A stretch of 5,704 bases of DNA, taken from NCBI GenBank assembly GCA_016205125.1, contig JACQJE010000093.1:1-5704 (forward strand), written 5' to 3'. A program made the position numbers and the translations under genes. The notes beneath the pieces are model-generated. The model searched no databases. It saw only the letters and a program-made list of their open reading frames with translations, and was not told where the DNA came from. The stretch's first letter is position 1. Every line of letters begins with the position of its first letter. Source of the stretch: Deltaproteobacteria bacterium (GTDB taxonomy: Bacteria; Bdellovibrionota; O2-12-FULL-43-9; JACQJE01). Shown here one piece after another: positions 1-5,616 of the stretch.

Positions 1-1889
1 ACGCGGATGAACTGGTCGAGTGGTGCGATAAACTCATCCACTGGCCGAAGCCAGTCATCACCATGCAGAAGAACTGGATTGGAAGGAGTGAGGGGGCAAG
101 CATTCTCTTTCCGCTTGCAGAGGGCAGGGAGGAGTCGATTGAGGTTTTTACGACTCGGCCCGATACCCTCTGCGGGGTGACTTTTCTGAGCCTGGCGCCA
201 GAACATCCGCTGGTTCTCAATCTTTCCGCAGGAACGCGCCAGGAGAAGGAGGTGAGGCGCTTTGTCGAGCGTTATCGAAATCGCACTTATGATGAGCGGC
301 GTGAGGATCTGGAGAAAGAAGGGGTTTTTACCGGTGTGACTGCGATTCATCCCTTGACAGGAGAAGAGGTCCCTGTCTATGTCGCAAATTTTGTGCTGAT
401 GGAATATGGCTTGGGCGCTGTGATGGCTGTGCCAGCTCATGACCAGCGGGATTTTGATTTTGCGATTAAATATGGACTTCCGATCCGGCAGGTCATCTTC
501 CCCCCTTCTGTGGACCTTACGAAAGGGGGGGAGGCTCATCTCCCCCTGGAAGAGGCTTATGTCGACCCGGGGATCCTGGCGCACTCGGGAGATTTTTCCG
601 GGATGCCGAGTGAAGAGGCGAAAGGAGCGATTGCCGATTTTCTCGCCAGGAAAGGAATCGGCGGCCCGGTCGTGAAGTATCGTCTGCGAGATTGGGGCTT
701 CTCCCGCCAGCGCTATTGGGGGACCCCTATTCCGATTGTTTACTGCGACCGGTGCGGTACGCTTCCCGTTCCGGCTGATCAGCTTCCGGTCGTACTGCCA
801 ACGGACGTCAAGATTGAAGGGAGGGTCTCTGCGCTCAACGAAATCGACTCTTTTGTGAAAACGACCTGTCCGCGCTGCAAGAAGGGGGCCAGGCGCGAGA
901 CCGATACGATGGATACGTTTATCGATTCATCGTGGTATTTTTTGAGATTTGCCGATCCTCATTCTGCGGATCTCCCCTTTCACAAGGAGGCTGTGGAAAC
1001 GTGGCTTCCTGTAGACCAGTATATCGGGGGTGTGGAGCATGCGATTCTCCATCTCCTCTACTCCCGATTTATCGCCAAAGTGCTTCGCGACTTGGGCTGG
1101 CTTTCTCTGGATGAGCCTTTTGAGCATCTTCTCACTCAGGGGATGGTTCTCAAAGGGGGCTTCGCCATGTCGAAGTCGAGAGGGAACATTGTGGATCCCG
1201 ACGATCTTGTCTCAAAATATGGCGCAGATTCGGTGCGCCTCTACATTTTGTTTGCGGCGCCGCCAGAAAAGGAGTTGGAGTGGAGCGATTCGGGAATCGA
1301 AGGGATGTACCGTTTTTTGAATCGCGTCTGGCGGATTGTCCAGGGCCTCTCCTGGCTGGCGGAAACCTCTTCTTACCGGGGCAGACAGAGCGATCTGGAG
1401 GATGGAGCAAAAGAGCTGAGGGGAGAGATTCACAGGACGATTGCCCGGGTGACAGAAGATGTCGGAGAAACCTTTGGTTTTAATACGGCAATCAGTGCCA
1501 TGATGGAACTCTCCAATACCCTTCGTCAGCATGCATCTGCTCCCTATCGCCAGGTTCTGCGGGAAGGGGTAGAGACGCTCCTCCTTCTTCTTTCGCCCTT
1601 TGCGCCGCATATTGCAGAAGAGCTTTGGTCTCACCTCGGTCACGAGAAGAGTCTCTCGCTGGAATCGTGGCCAAAGGCGGATGAAGCGGCCCTTGAGAGA
1701 AAGAGGGTAGAAGTGGTCCTGCAGGTGAACGGGAAAGTGCGGGCAACCCTCCAGGTTGCGGCAGATTTGAGCGAAGAGGAACTAAAGAAGCTGGCGCTTG
1801 AAAACGACAGAGTTCGGCAGTTTGTTGGACAGAGCGCGATTCGAAAAGTGATTGTCGTGTCCGGCAAGCTGGTGAATGTGGTGTGTTAA
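1..1889 (+). CDS. leuS: Leucyl-tRNA synthetase, 5'-truncated by window edge
   Basis: Class I aminoacyl-tRNA synthetase that charges tRNA-Leu with leucine in the cytoplasm. The frame is open from base 3, so the ATG at 63 is internal (the MQKNWIGRSEG motif) and roughly 200 N-terminal residues, including the HIGH motif, lie outside the window. Seen in the roughly 628-residue fragment: the CP1 editing domain with TTRPDT (bases 150-167) and AVPAHDQRD; DWGFSRQRYWG; two CxxC pairs (744-755 and 867-878) that may bind zinc; DTMDTFIDSSWYFLRF; the KMSKS loop written AMSKS (1164-1178); an anticodon-binding helical domain; and the usual C-terminal tail with VNGKVRA and a final GKLVNVV. The C-terminus is complete. 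The first Lys of KMSKS is Ala, and the usual GTGAVM of the editing site reads GLGAVM; the catalytically more important second Lys is kept. First gene of a likely leuS-lptE-holA operon. Confidence 0.97.
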   Translation, partial: ADELVEWCDKLIHWPKPVITMQKNWIGRSEGASILFPLAEGREESIEVFTTRPDTLCGVTFLSLAPEHPLVLNLSAGTRQEKEVRRFVERYRNRTYDERREDLEKEGVFTGVTAIHPLTGEEVPVYVANFVLMEYGLGAVMAVPAHDQRDFDFAIKYGLPIRQVIFPPSVDLTKGGEAHLPLEEAYVDPGILAHSGDFSGMPSEEAKGAIADFLARKGIGGPVVKYRLRDWGFSRQRYWGTPIPIVYCDRCGTLPVPADQLPVVLPTDVKIEGRVSALNEIDSFVKTTCPRCKKGARRETDTMDTFIDSSWYFLRFADPHSADLPFHKEAVETWLPVDQYIGGVEHAILHLLYSRFIAKVLRDLGWLSLDEPFEHLLTQGMVLKGGFAMSKSRGNIVDPDDLVSKYGADSVRLYILFAAPPEKELEWSDSGIEGMYRFLNRVWRIVQGLSWLAETSSYRGRQSDLEDGAKELRGEIHRTIARVTEDVGETFGFNTAISAMMELSNTLRQHASAPYRQVLREGVETLLLLLSPFAPHIAEELWSHLGHEKSLSLESWPKADEAALERKRVEVVLQVNGKVRATLQVAADLSEEELKKLALENDRVRQFVGQSAIRKVIVVSGKLVNVVC

Positions 1890-1892
1890 ATG

Positions 1893-1899
1893 GGAGGTG
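1893..1899 (+). promoter_or_regulatory. Ribosome binding site deciding the lptE start
   Basis: GGAGGTG lies 8 bases before the ATG at 1908. The alternative in-frame ATG at 1890 directly abuts the leuS stop codon and would place this site inside the coding region. The spacing therefore favours 1908. Confidence 0.7.
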
Positions 1900-1907
1900 T
1901 CATTTTG

Positions 1908-2447
1908 ATGGGTTGCTTTTTTAGAGCTCGATTTTGGTGGGTGCTGCCCCTCTTTTGTCTTGTCGGATGCGGCTACCATCTCCAACCTGCCCAGCGGAGC
2001 TTGCCGAGGGGAATTAAGCGCGTGGCAGTTCCTGTTTTTGACAACAATACCTTGGCGGCTGGTTTAGAGCTCGACTATACGAATGCCCTGATCAGAGAAT
2101 TGGCGAAATCTCATTGGGTGGAAATCGCGGCATCCTCAGAGGATGCAGAAGGGATCCTGGAGGGGAAGCTCGTTTCCCTTTCCAAGACGGGCGCAGGCCA
2201 TGGTATCTATCGGAATAATAACGAAAAGGAACTGGTCTCGGAATATCTTGTGGAGCTGACGGTTCAGCTCAAGTTGAGAGATGTCAAGACGCGGGAGATT
2301 CTGTGGGAAAACGAAGTGAATCAACCCGCACGTTACCTGGCCACAGATCAGCCGCTTCGAAATGATAGTTTACAGCGATTAGCTCTGCGTCAGTTGGCAA
2401 ACTCGGTCATGGAGAAGATGCGCGAGGCGCTCTTCTCTCAGTTTTGA
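1908..2447 (+). CDS. lptE: LPS-assembly lipoprotein LptE
   Basis: Outer-membrane lipoprotein that, in the known family, plugs and helps assemble the LptD barrel that delivers lipopolysaccharide to the cell surface. With the start at 1908 the protein has 179 residues. Residues 1-20 form a signal peptide with a basic start (RAR) and a hydrophobic core, ending in the lipobox LVGC, which makes Cys21 the predicted lipidation site. The mature protein opens with CGYHL, then LPRGIKRVAVPVFDNNT, GLELDYTNALIREL and a beta-rich middle, which is the typical LptE/RlpB layout. The residue after the lipidated Cys is Gly, not Asp, consistent with outer-membrane sorting. The frame extends upstream to an ATG at 1890 (185 residues), adjacent to the leuS stop, but the Shine-Dalgarno at 1893-1899 supports 1908. 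The leuS-lptE-holA order is also found in E. coli. Confidence 0.9.
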   Translation: MGCFFRARFWWVLPLFCLVGCGYHLQPAQRSLPRGIKRVAVPVFDNNTLAAGLELDYTNALIRELAKSHWVEIAASSEDAEGILEGKLVSLSKTGAGHGIYRNNNEKELVSEYLVELTVQLKLRDVKTREILWENEVNQPARYLATDQPLRNDSLQRLALRQLANSVMEKMREALFSQF

Positions 2448-2452
2448 GGAGG
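2447..2452 (+). promoter_or_regulatory. Ribosome binding site supporting the TTG start of holA
   Basis: AGGAGG begins on the last base of the lptE stop codon and sits 8 bases before the TTG at 2461. The next in-frame ATG (2500) has only GGGGAG close upstream and would remove the conserved N-terminal strand, so TTG is preferred. Confidence 0.7.
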
Positions 2453-2460
2453 ACAGGTCC

Positions 2461-3447
2461 TTGCAGATTCCCATTCAGCGCATTTTGTCCGGGGAGATCA
2501 TGCCAATCTATGTCCTGGTGGGCGAGGAGACTTTGATTGCTGATGAAATTCTCTCTGCGTTGAAGGCAAAATTATTTCCAGAGGGTGGCGAGGATTTGAA
2601 TACTGAAGTTTTTTATGCGCCCGAAACGTCGCCCTATCAGATTATTGAAGGGGCCGCGACGCTTCCGATGTTTGCGCAGAAGCGACTGATCATCGTTCGG
2701 GATGTCGATCGGTATAGTGCGGAAGAGCTCAAGCGCTTTCTCCCTTATCTGGAAGAACCAGCGTCCTCGTCGGTCCTCGTCTTGCTCGCGTTAAAACTCG
2801 CTGGCAACACAGTTTTTGCGCGCGCTGTTTCGAAACGCAATTACGTCCTCTCTTGTGAGCACCCCAGTGAAAGACAACTGGGAGGCTGGTTAGAATATTT
2901 TGCGCGCAAAAGAGGAAAGAAGATGACGGCAGAAGCAGTTTTTTGTCTCAAAGCGGCGATTGGCAACGATCTTCAGCGCCTTGCTCACGAGGTGGAGAAG
3001 GTGAGTCTCTTTGTCGGGGATTCTGAGGAGATTGCGCTGGAGGATGTTGAAAAACTGGTTGTTACAGTCAGGGAGCACCTCATTTTTGAATTAACCGATG
3101 CCATCGGACGGAAAGATATTCCAGCCGCCCTTGAGCTGGTTCGCTCCATTGTCGAAGCGGGTGAACACGAGCTTGTCGTTTTCTCAATGATTGTGCGCCA
3201 GCTGCGGCTGATGCTCATGACGGCTTCTCTCCTTTCACAGGGGAAGAGTCGCTCTGAGCTGGCTCAGCGACTCGGCGTTCCTCCATTTGTCTCTCAAAAA
3301 CTGGTTCGGCAGGTAGAGGGGCGCTCTGTGGAAAGATTAGCCTCGCTCTACGCGCCACTCTTTGAGGCCGAAAGGCTCCTCAAGAGCTCTTCACTCCCCT
3401 CACTCTTTGTTTTGGAACGGTTGGTTGCGATCTTAGCTCAGGCGTAA
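2461..3447 (+). CDS. holA: DNA polymerase III delta subunit
   Basis: Clamp-loader subunit that, in the known family, opens the beta sliding clamp and loads it on primed DNA together with the tau/gamma and delta-prime subunits. The 328 residues match the usual length of about 330-345. Family features seen: the N-terminal block PIYVLVGEETLIADEIL (about residues 15-31), TLPMFAQKRLIIVRDVDRY at the end of the first strand-helix unit, the middle AAIGNDLQRLAHEVEKVSLF helix, and a C-terminal helical domain with FELTDAIGRKD, ALELVRSIVEAGE and VFSMIVRQLRLML, the delta collar-domain pattern. The start is TTG with a strong Shine-Dalgarno at 2447-2452; an ATG at 2500 would give 315 residues. It lies 13 bases after lptE and ends 5 bases before the convergent rpsT stop codon. 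No Walker A motif is visible, as expected for delta. Confidence 0.93.
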   Translation: MQIPIQRILSGEIMPIYVLVGEETLIADEILSALKAKLFPEGGEDLNTEVFYAPETSPYQIIEGAATLPMFAQKRLIIVRDVDRYSAEELKRFLPYLEEPASSSVLVLLALKLAGNTVFARAVSKRNYVLSCEHPSERQLGGWLEYFARKRGKKMTAEAVFCLKAAIGNDLQRLAHEVEKVSLFVGDSEEIALEDVEKLVVTVREHLIFELTDAIGRKDIPAALELVRSIVEAGEHELVVFSMIVRQLRLMLMTASLLSQGKSRSELAQRLGVPPFVSQKLVRQVEGRSVERLASLYAPLFEAERLLKSSSLPSLFVLERLVAILAQA

Positions 3448-3452
3448 ATTCG

Positions 3453-3719
3453 TTAAGCTGTAAGTTGATTGACGTGCTGAGTGAGCCGTGAAATCAGCCG
3501 CGAGGCCTTTGCCCAGTGGATGATTTTCCTGGTTGCTGCTTTATCAATCAGGGGGATTGCTGTGGAGAGAGTCTGCTTTGCCGTGGTGACATCTTTCGCT
3601 TCCACCGCGTTGCGCACTTCCTTAATCACACTTTTCAGGCGCGACTTTGCGGCTCTGACGCGTTCGTGGCGTTTCTTGTCTTTTCTCAGTTGCTTCACAG
3701 CGGCTCTAATATTAGGCAC
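3453..3719 (-). CDS. rpsT: 30S ribosomal protein S20
   Basis: Small-subunit ribosomal protein that binds 16S rRNA. The 88-residue, Lys/Arg-rich, helical protein is the usual S20 length and begins MPNIRAAVKQLRKDKKRHER; the segments RAAKSRLKSVIKEV and the later KAATRKIIHWAKASRL are typical of the family. The start codon is GTG (3717-3719), preceded by AAGGAGG on the - strand (3725-3731) with a 5-base gap; no ATG gives a full-length protein. Its stop codon faces the holA stop across 5 bases. A 92-base gap separates it from the fabZ-like gene upstream and carries a promoter candidate, so it is probably transcribed on its own, possibly with read-through from the fab cassette. E. coli rpsT also uses a non-AUG start (UUG) and is autoregulated; whether the GTG here serves the same end is inference. 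Confidence 0.96.
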   Translation of the reverse strand: MPNIRAAVKQLRKDKKRHERVRAAKSRLKSVIKEVRNAVEAKDVTTAKQTLSTAIPLIDKAATRKIIHWAKASRLISRLTQHVNQLTA

Positions 3720-3724
3720 TCTCG

Positions 3725-3731
3725 CCTCCTT
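3725..3731 (-). promoter_or_regulatory. Strong ribosome binding site of rpsT
   Basis: AAGGAGG on the - strand, 5 bases before the GTG start at 3719. It is a near-perfect anti-Shine-Dalgarno match and supports the non-ATG start. Confidence 0.75.
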
Positions 3732-3765
3732 AATGGAAATATCGACTAGGTATAATAGAAGAGAT

Positions 3766-3795
3766 TCTTTACCATTTCGCGTCTCTTTTTGTCAA
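3766..3795 (-). promoter_or_regulatory. Candidate sigma-70-type promoter of rpsT
   Basis: On the - strand a perfect TTGACA (3790-3795) is followed after 18 bases by TAAAGA (3766-3771), which is preceded by TG, giving an extended -10 context. It lies 17 bases after the stop of the fabZ-like gene and would give a leader of roughly 40 bases before rpsT. The -10 match is weak (3 of 6). A better hexamer, TATTAT (3752-3757), lies 32 bases from the TTGACA, too far to pair with it. Confidence 0.5.
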
Positions 3796-3811
3796 CGATG
3801 ATAGCTTGGCC

Positions 3812-4204
3812 CTACCCGGTCAACTTGCACCCCACAATCACTCCCGTCGCAACCTTTTTTCCCTCTACAGAGGCCCTGGCATTGGCAATTTGGAAGTCGC
3901 CCACCCTCTTGTCCAGAGTTACTTCCAAATGAAGCTGATCCCCCGGAACCACAGGTCTTGTGAATTTAAAACTATCGAGTTTGGCCGTCACGGCCACATC
4001 GGCCTCAAGCATGATTTGAGCGCATTGGCAGAGACTTTCTACGATGTAAACAGCAGGAAAGATGGGCTGCTTTGGAAAATGCCCAAGGAAGATTCTCTCA
4101 TTAAAGCTGACATTTTTAATAGCCACGACTCGCTTGCCTGGCTCTTTTTCGAGAACCCGATCCACCAAAATAAAGGGATATCGATGATCGGTGAAAAAAC
4201 TCAT
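3812..4204 (-). CDS. FabZ-like 3-hydroxyacyl-ACP dehydratase, second of a tandem pair
   Basis: Hotdog-fold protein of the FabA/FabZ type, predicted to remove water from a 3-hydroxyacyl-ACP. The 130 residues begin just before the family block HRYPFILVDRV (residues 7-17), followed by GKRVVAIKNVSFNE, then GHFP with candidate catalytic His42 and IVES with Glu56, and a C-terminal block FKFTRPVVPGDQL. This is the FabZ layout with a shortened N-terminus (housekeeping FabZ is about 145-150 residues). The usual PG before the catalytic helix is PA here, and the usual ALAQ is replaced by SLCQCAQ. The ATG overlaps the preceding gene's TGA by 4 bases (ATGA), and AAGGTG (4209-4214) lies 4 bases before it, pointing to translational coupling. 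Last gene of the fabG-fabZ-fabZ run. It could be the housekeeping FabZ, but the context favours a pathway-dedicated enzyme or one half of a heterodimer. Confidence 0.85.
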   Translation of the reverse strand: MSFFTDHRYPFILVDRVLEKEPGKRVVAIKNVSFNERIFLGHFPKQPIFPAVYIVESLCQCAQIMLEADVAVTAKLDSFKFTRPVVPGDQLHLEVTLDKRVGDFQIANARASVEGKKVATGVIVGCKLTG

Positions 4205-4653
4205 GAAGCACCTTTTACGTTGACCTTTCCCACCGCTACTTCTTCGACAACCTGATTGCGGATGGTAATAGTTGCTTGTACAATGTTCAAAGCTTCCTGA
4301 TTGTAGCGAGACTGAATCAAAAGCACATCTCCCGGCTGAACAGGCCTGAGAAATTTGAATTTTTCAATAGACAACACATAACCTTCCTCTGTCTTTCGCG
4401 CCGCAGAAGGACACTGAATGATTGCTTCAATATCAGTGAGCATCACCTGGGTCGTCTGTAACCCCATTTCAATCAGCAGCACACCTGGATAGACGGGACG
4501 ATCCGGGAAATGGCCAGAGAGAATTTCTTCTCCAAACGTCACATTTTTTAAACAGGTGCATTGCTTCTGGAATTCATGTTCCACAATTCGATCGATCATG
4601 AGAAAGGGAAATCGGTGAGGAACGACTTTCGGAATTAAATCTGCCGGATACAT
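4201..4653 (-). CDS. FabZ-like 3-hydroxyacyl-ACP dehydratase, first of a tandem pair
   Basis: 150-residue hotdog-fold protein, the normal FabZ length. It shows LIPKVVPHRFPFLMIDRI near the N-terminus (residues 6-23), GHFP with candidate catalytic His48, YPGVLLIE with Glu62, and FKFLRPVQPGDVL in the C-terminal half. It is clearly related to the gene after it but not a recent copy, since few residues outside the motifs agree. It differs from typical FabZ after the Glu (MGLQTTQ rather than ALAQ-type) and carries a stretch (SAARKTEEGY) between the central helix and the next strand that the 130-residue partner lacks. The ATG shares one base with the TGA of the fabG-like gene, and GGAGG (4663-4667) lies 9 bases before it. 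Predicted role: dehydration of 3-hydroxyacyl-ACP made by the upstream ketoreductase. Substrate unknown. Confidence 0.85.
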   Translation of the reverse strand: MYPADLIPKVVPHRFPFLMIDRIVEHEFQKQCTCLKNVTFGEEILSGHFPDRPVYPGVLLIEMGLQTTQVMLTDIEAIIQCPSAARKTEEGYVLSIEKFKFLRPVQPGDVLLIQSRYNQEALNIVQATITIRNQVVEEVAVGKVNVKGAS

Positions 4654-5396
4654 CAGAGAATTCCTCCATCAACCACATGAACCTGACCTGTAATGTAGCC
4701 CGCTTTCGGACTGGACAAAAATTCAACCATATCCGCCACATCACCCGTCTTGCCGAATCGCTTCAGGGCTGTCAGGGTTTTATACTGAGCAAGCACTTCA
4801 GAATCGACCTTTTCAGTCATTTCTGTCTCGATTAATCCGAGGACCAGAGCATTACATGTAATATTTTTCCTGCCAATTTCTCTGGAGAGGGACTTCGTCA
4901 GACCGATCAACCCAGCCTTGGCTGTTGAATAATTCGTCTGTCCTGCCGTTCCTTTGACGCCGGAAACCGAGCTGATATTGATGATCCTTCCATGACGATT
5001 GGCAAGCATTCCGCTTAATACAGCGCGCGTACAATAGAACGCGCCATCCAGATGAGTCGCCAGGACGGATCGCCATTCCTCAGCCGTCATCATCATAAGC
5101 AGATTATCCCGGGTGATACCGGCATTGTTCACAAGGATCGTTACAGACCCAAGTTCGCGCTCAATCTTTTCAACCATCGAATGAACATCTTCTTCGTTGC
5201 CAACGTCAGCCCTGTAGATTTTCAAGCGATTTGAATCAGAGGCTTTCAGAAGTTCATCGGCCTTCTGCTGACTCTGATGGTAATTGATTGCCACTTTAGC
5301 GCCCAAAGTATAAAACCGCAGCGCAATTTCCCGCCCGATTCCCCGGCTGCTTCCGGTGACGAGTGCAACCTGTTCTGACCAATACGCCTGCATCAT
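4653..5396 (-). CDS. FabG-like 3-oxoacyl-ACP reductase (short-chain dehydrogenase)
   Basis: Predicted NADPH-dependent reductase of 3-oxoacyl-ACP to 3-hydroxyacyl-ACP. The 247 residues match FabG. Seen: the Rossmann glycine motif TGSSRGIG (residues 14-21), NNAG (90-93), Ser143 in NISSVSG, the YxxxK pair Tyr156/Lys160 in NYSTAKAGL, IETEMT (189-194), and a C-terminal YITGQVHVVDGG. Two departures from FabG consensus: His115 stands where the catalytic-tetrad Asn is usual (THLDGAF for NLxGxF), and Leu186 replaces the Pro of the PG motif before IET. The frame has a stop at 5406-5408, so the start must be one of two consecutive ATGs (5396 or 5393). Only a modest GAGAG lies 6 bases upstream. It overlaps the next gene by one base and leads the cassette. 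Whether it is the housekeeping FabG or a pathway paralogue cannot be told here; tandem dehydratases and the adjacent carrier protein favour the latter. Confidence 0.9.
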   Translation of the reverse strand: MMQAYWSEQVALVTGSSRGIGREIALRFYTLGAKVAINYHQSQQKADELLKASDSNRLKIYRADVGNEEDVHSMVEKIERELGSVTILVNNAGITRDNLLMMMTAEEWRSVLATHLDGAFYCTRAVLSGMLANRHGRIINISSVSGVKGTAGQTNYSTAKAGLIGLTKSLSREIGRKNITCNALVLGLIETEMTEKVDSEVLAQYKTLTALKRFGKTGDVADMVEFLSSPKAGYITGQVHVVDGGIL

Positions 5397-5428
5397 TTTA
5401 CACTCTCAATACACATCGCCCTTTTCAT
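5393..5428 (-). CDS. Possible 11-codon leader ORF before the fabG-like gene
   Basis: An ATG at 5426-5428 opens MKRAMCIESVK and then stops with a TGA that overlaps the first ATG of the fabG-like gene in an ATGA. GGAAGGA (5436-5442) lies 7 bases upstream, a better ribosome site than the one directly before fabG. This would suit a short coupling or leader peptide. The same frame is open further upstream to 5629, with possible GTG/TTG starts at 5551, 5542 and 5536, but I recognise no family in it. Such a short ORF can easily arise by chance. Confidence 0.3.
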   Translation of the reverse strand: MKRAMCIESVK

Positions 5429-5525
5429 GAAAGAATCCTTCCAGTGCCACACCGATGGGTCTTTGTCAATTCGCGCCCCAAATCCGTGCGTACGGCCAGG
5501 AAGTGCATCCGAGCGTCCGAGGAGT

Positions 5526-5544
5526 CGGTGGATCAAGGCCACCG
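5526..5544. repeat. Inverted repeat (6-bp stem) in the divergent control region
   Basis: CGGTGG, a 7-base loop, then CCACCG, immediately before the + strand TTGACA. It could be an operator or, in the fabG-side transcript, a leader hairpin. There is no T-run next to it, so it is not an intrinsic terminator. Confidence 0.45.
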
Positions 5545-5554
5545 TTGACACCGT
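5540..5554. repeat. Direct repeat CACCGT-tga-CACCGT over the -35 element
   Basis: Two copies of CACCGT with a 9-base period overlap the TTGACA hexamer and the right arm of the adjacent inverted repeat. The position suits a regulator-binding site, but the units are short and chance is possible. Confidence 0.35.
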
Positions 5555-5571
5555 GCAGTAATTATTATAGT
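5545..5571 (+). promoter_or_regulatory. Candidate promoter of the acyl carrier protein gene
   Basis: A perfect TTGACA (5545-5550) followed after 15 bases by TATAGT (5566-5571). The 15-base spacer is shorter than the preferred 16-18, so it may need an activator or be weak. It would give a leader of about 40 bases before the ATG. Confidence 0.4.
5564..5569 (-). promoter_or_regulatory. Candidate -10 element of the fabG-fabZ-fabZ operon
   Basis: A perfect TATAAT on the - strand, lying within the same bases as the + strand -10 candidate. No good -35 is visible 16-18 bases upstream, so it is only a partial promoter. A start here would give a leader of about 160 bases before the fabG-like gene. Confidence 0.35.
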
Positions 5572-5616
5572 TAATCCAAGCTAGGACGAATCCAGGGGAA
5601 GATATGCAGGGAATGT

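Noticed and set aside
1212..1643. 143-codon open frame on the - strand inside leuS
   Set aside because: The + strand has an unbroken LeuRS sequence here; the antisense translation shows no domain or credible start context.
3476..3498. Hairpin GCTGA/TCAGC after holA as a terminator
   Set aside because: The stem is only 5 bp with a 13-base loop, there is no T-run, and it lies within rpsT coding sequence.
3751..3756. Perfect TATAAT on the + strand
   Set aside because: No -35-like hexamer lies 16-18 bases upstream, and there is no + strand gene downstream for it to serve.
3481..3801. 106-codon + strand frame opposite rpsT
   Set aside because: It covers the complete S20 gene on the other strand and has no family features of its own.
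3806..4255. 149-codon open frame on the + strand opposite the fabZ-like genes
   Set aside because: It is antisense to two proteins with clear FabZ motifs, has no recognisable family features, and is explained by codon bias of the real genes.
5441..5455. TGGCAC as part of a sigma-54 promoter on the - strand
   Set aside because: The required GC at the -12 position is absent at the correct spacing.
5464..5469. Perfect TTGACA on the - strand before the fabG-like gene
   Set aside because: The bases 16-19 downstream (around CACTGG) bear no resemblance to a -10 element.
5363..5548. 61-codon + strand frame over the fabG start and the divergent gap
   Set aside because: It begins inside the fabG-like gene on the opposite strand, lacks a ribosome site, and resembles no known family.
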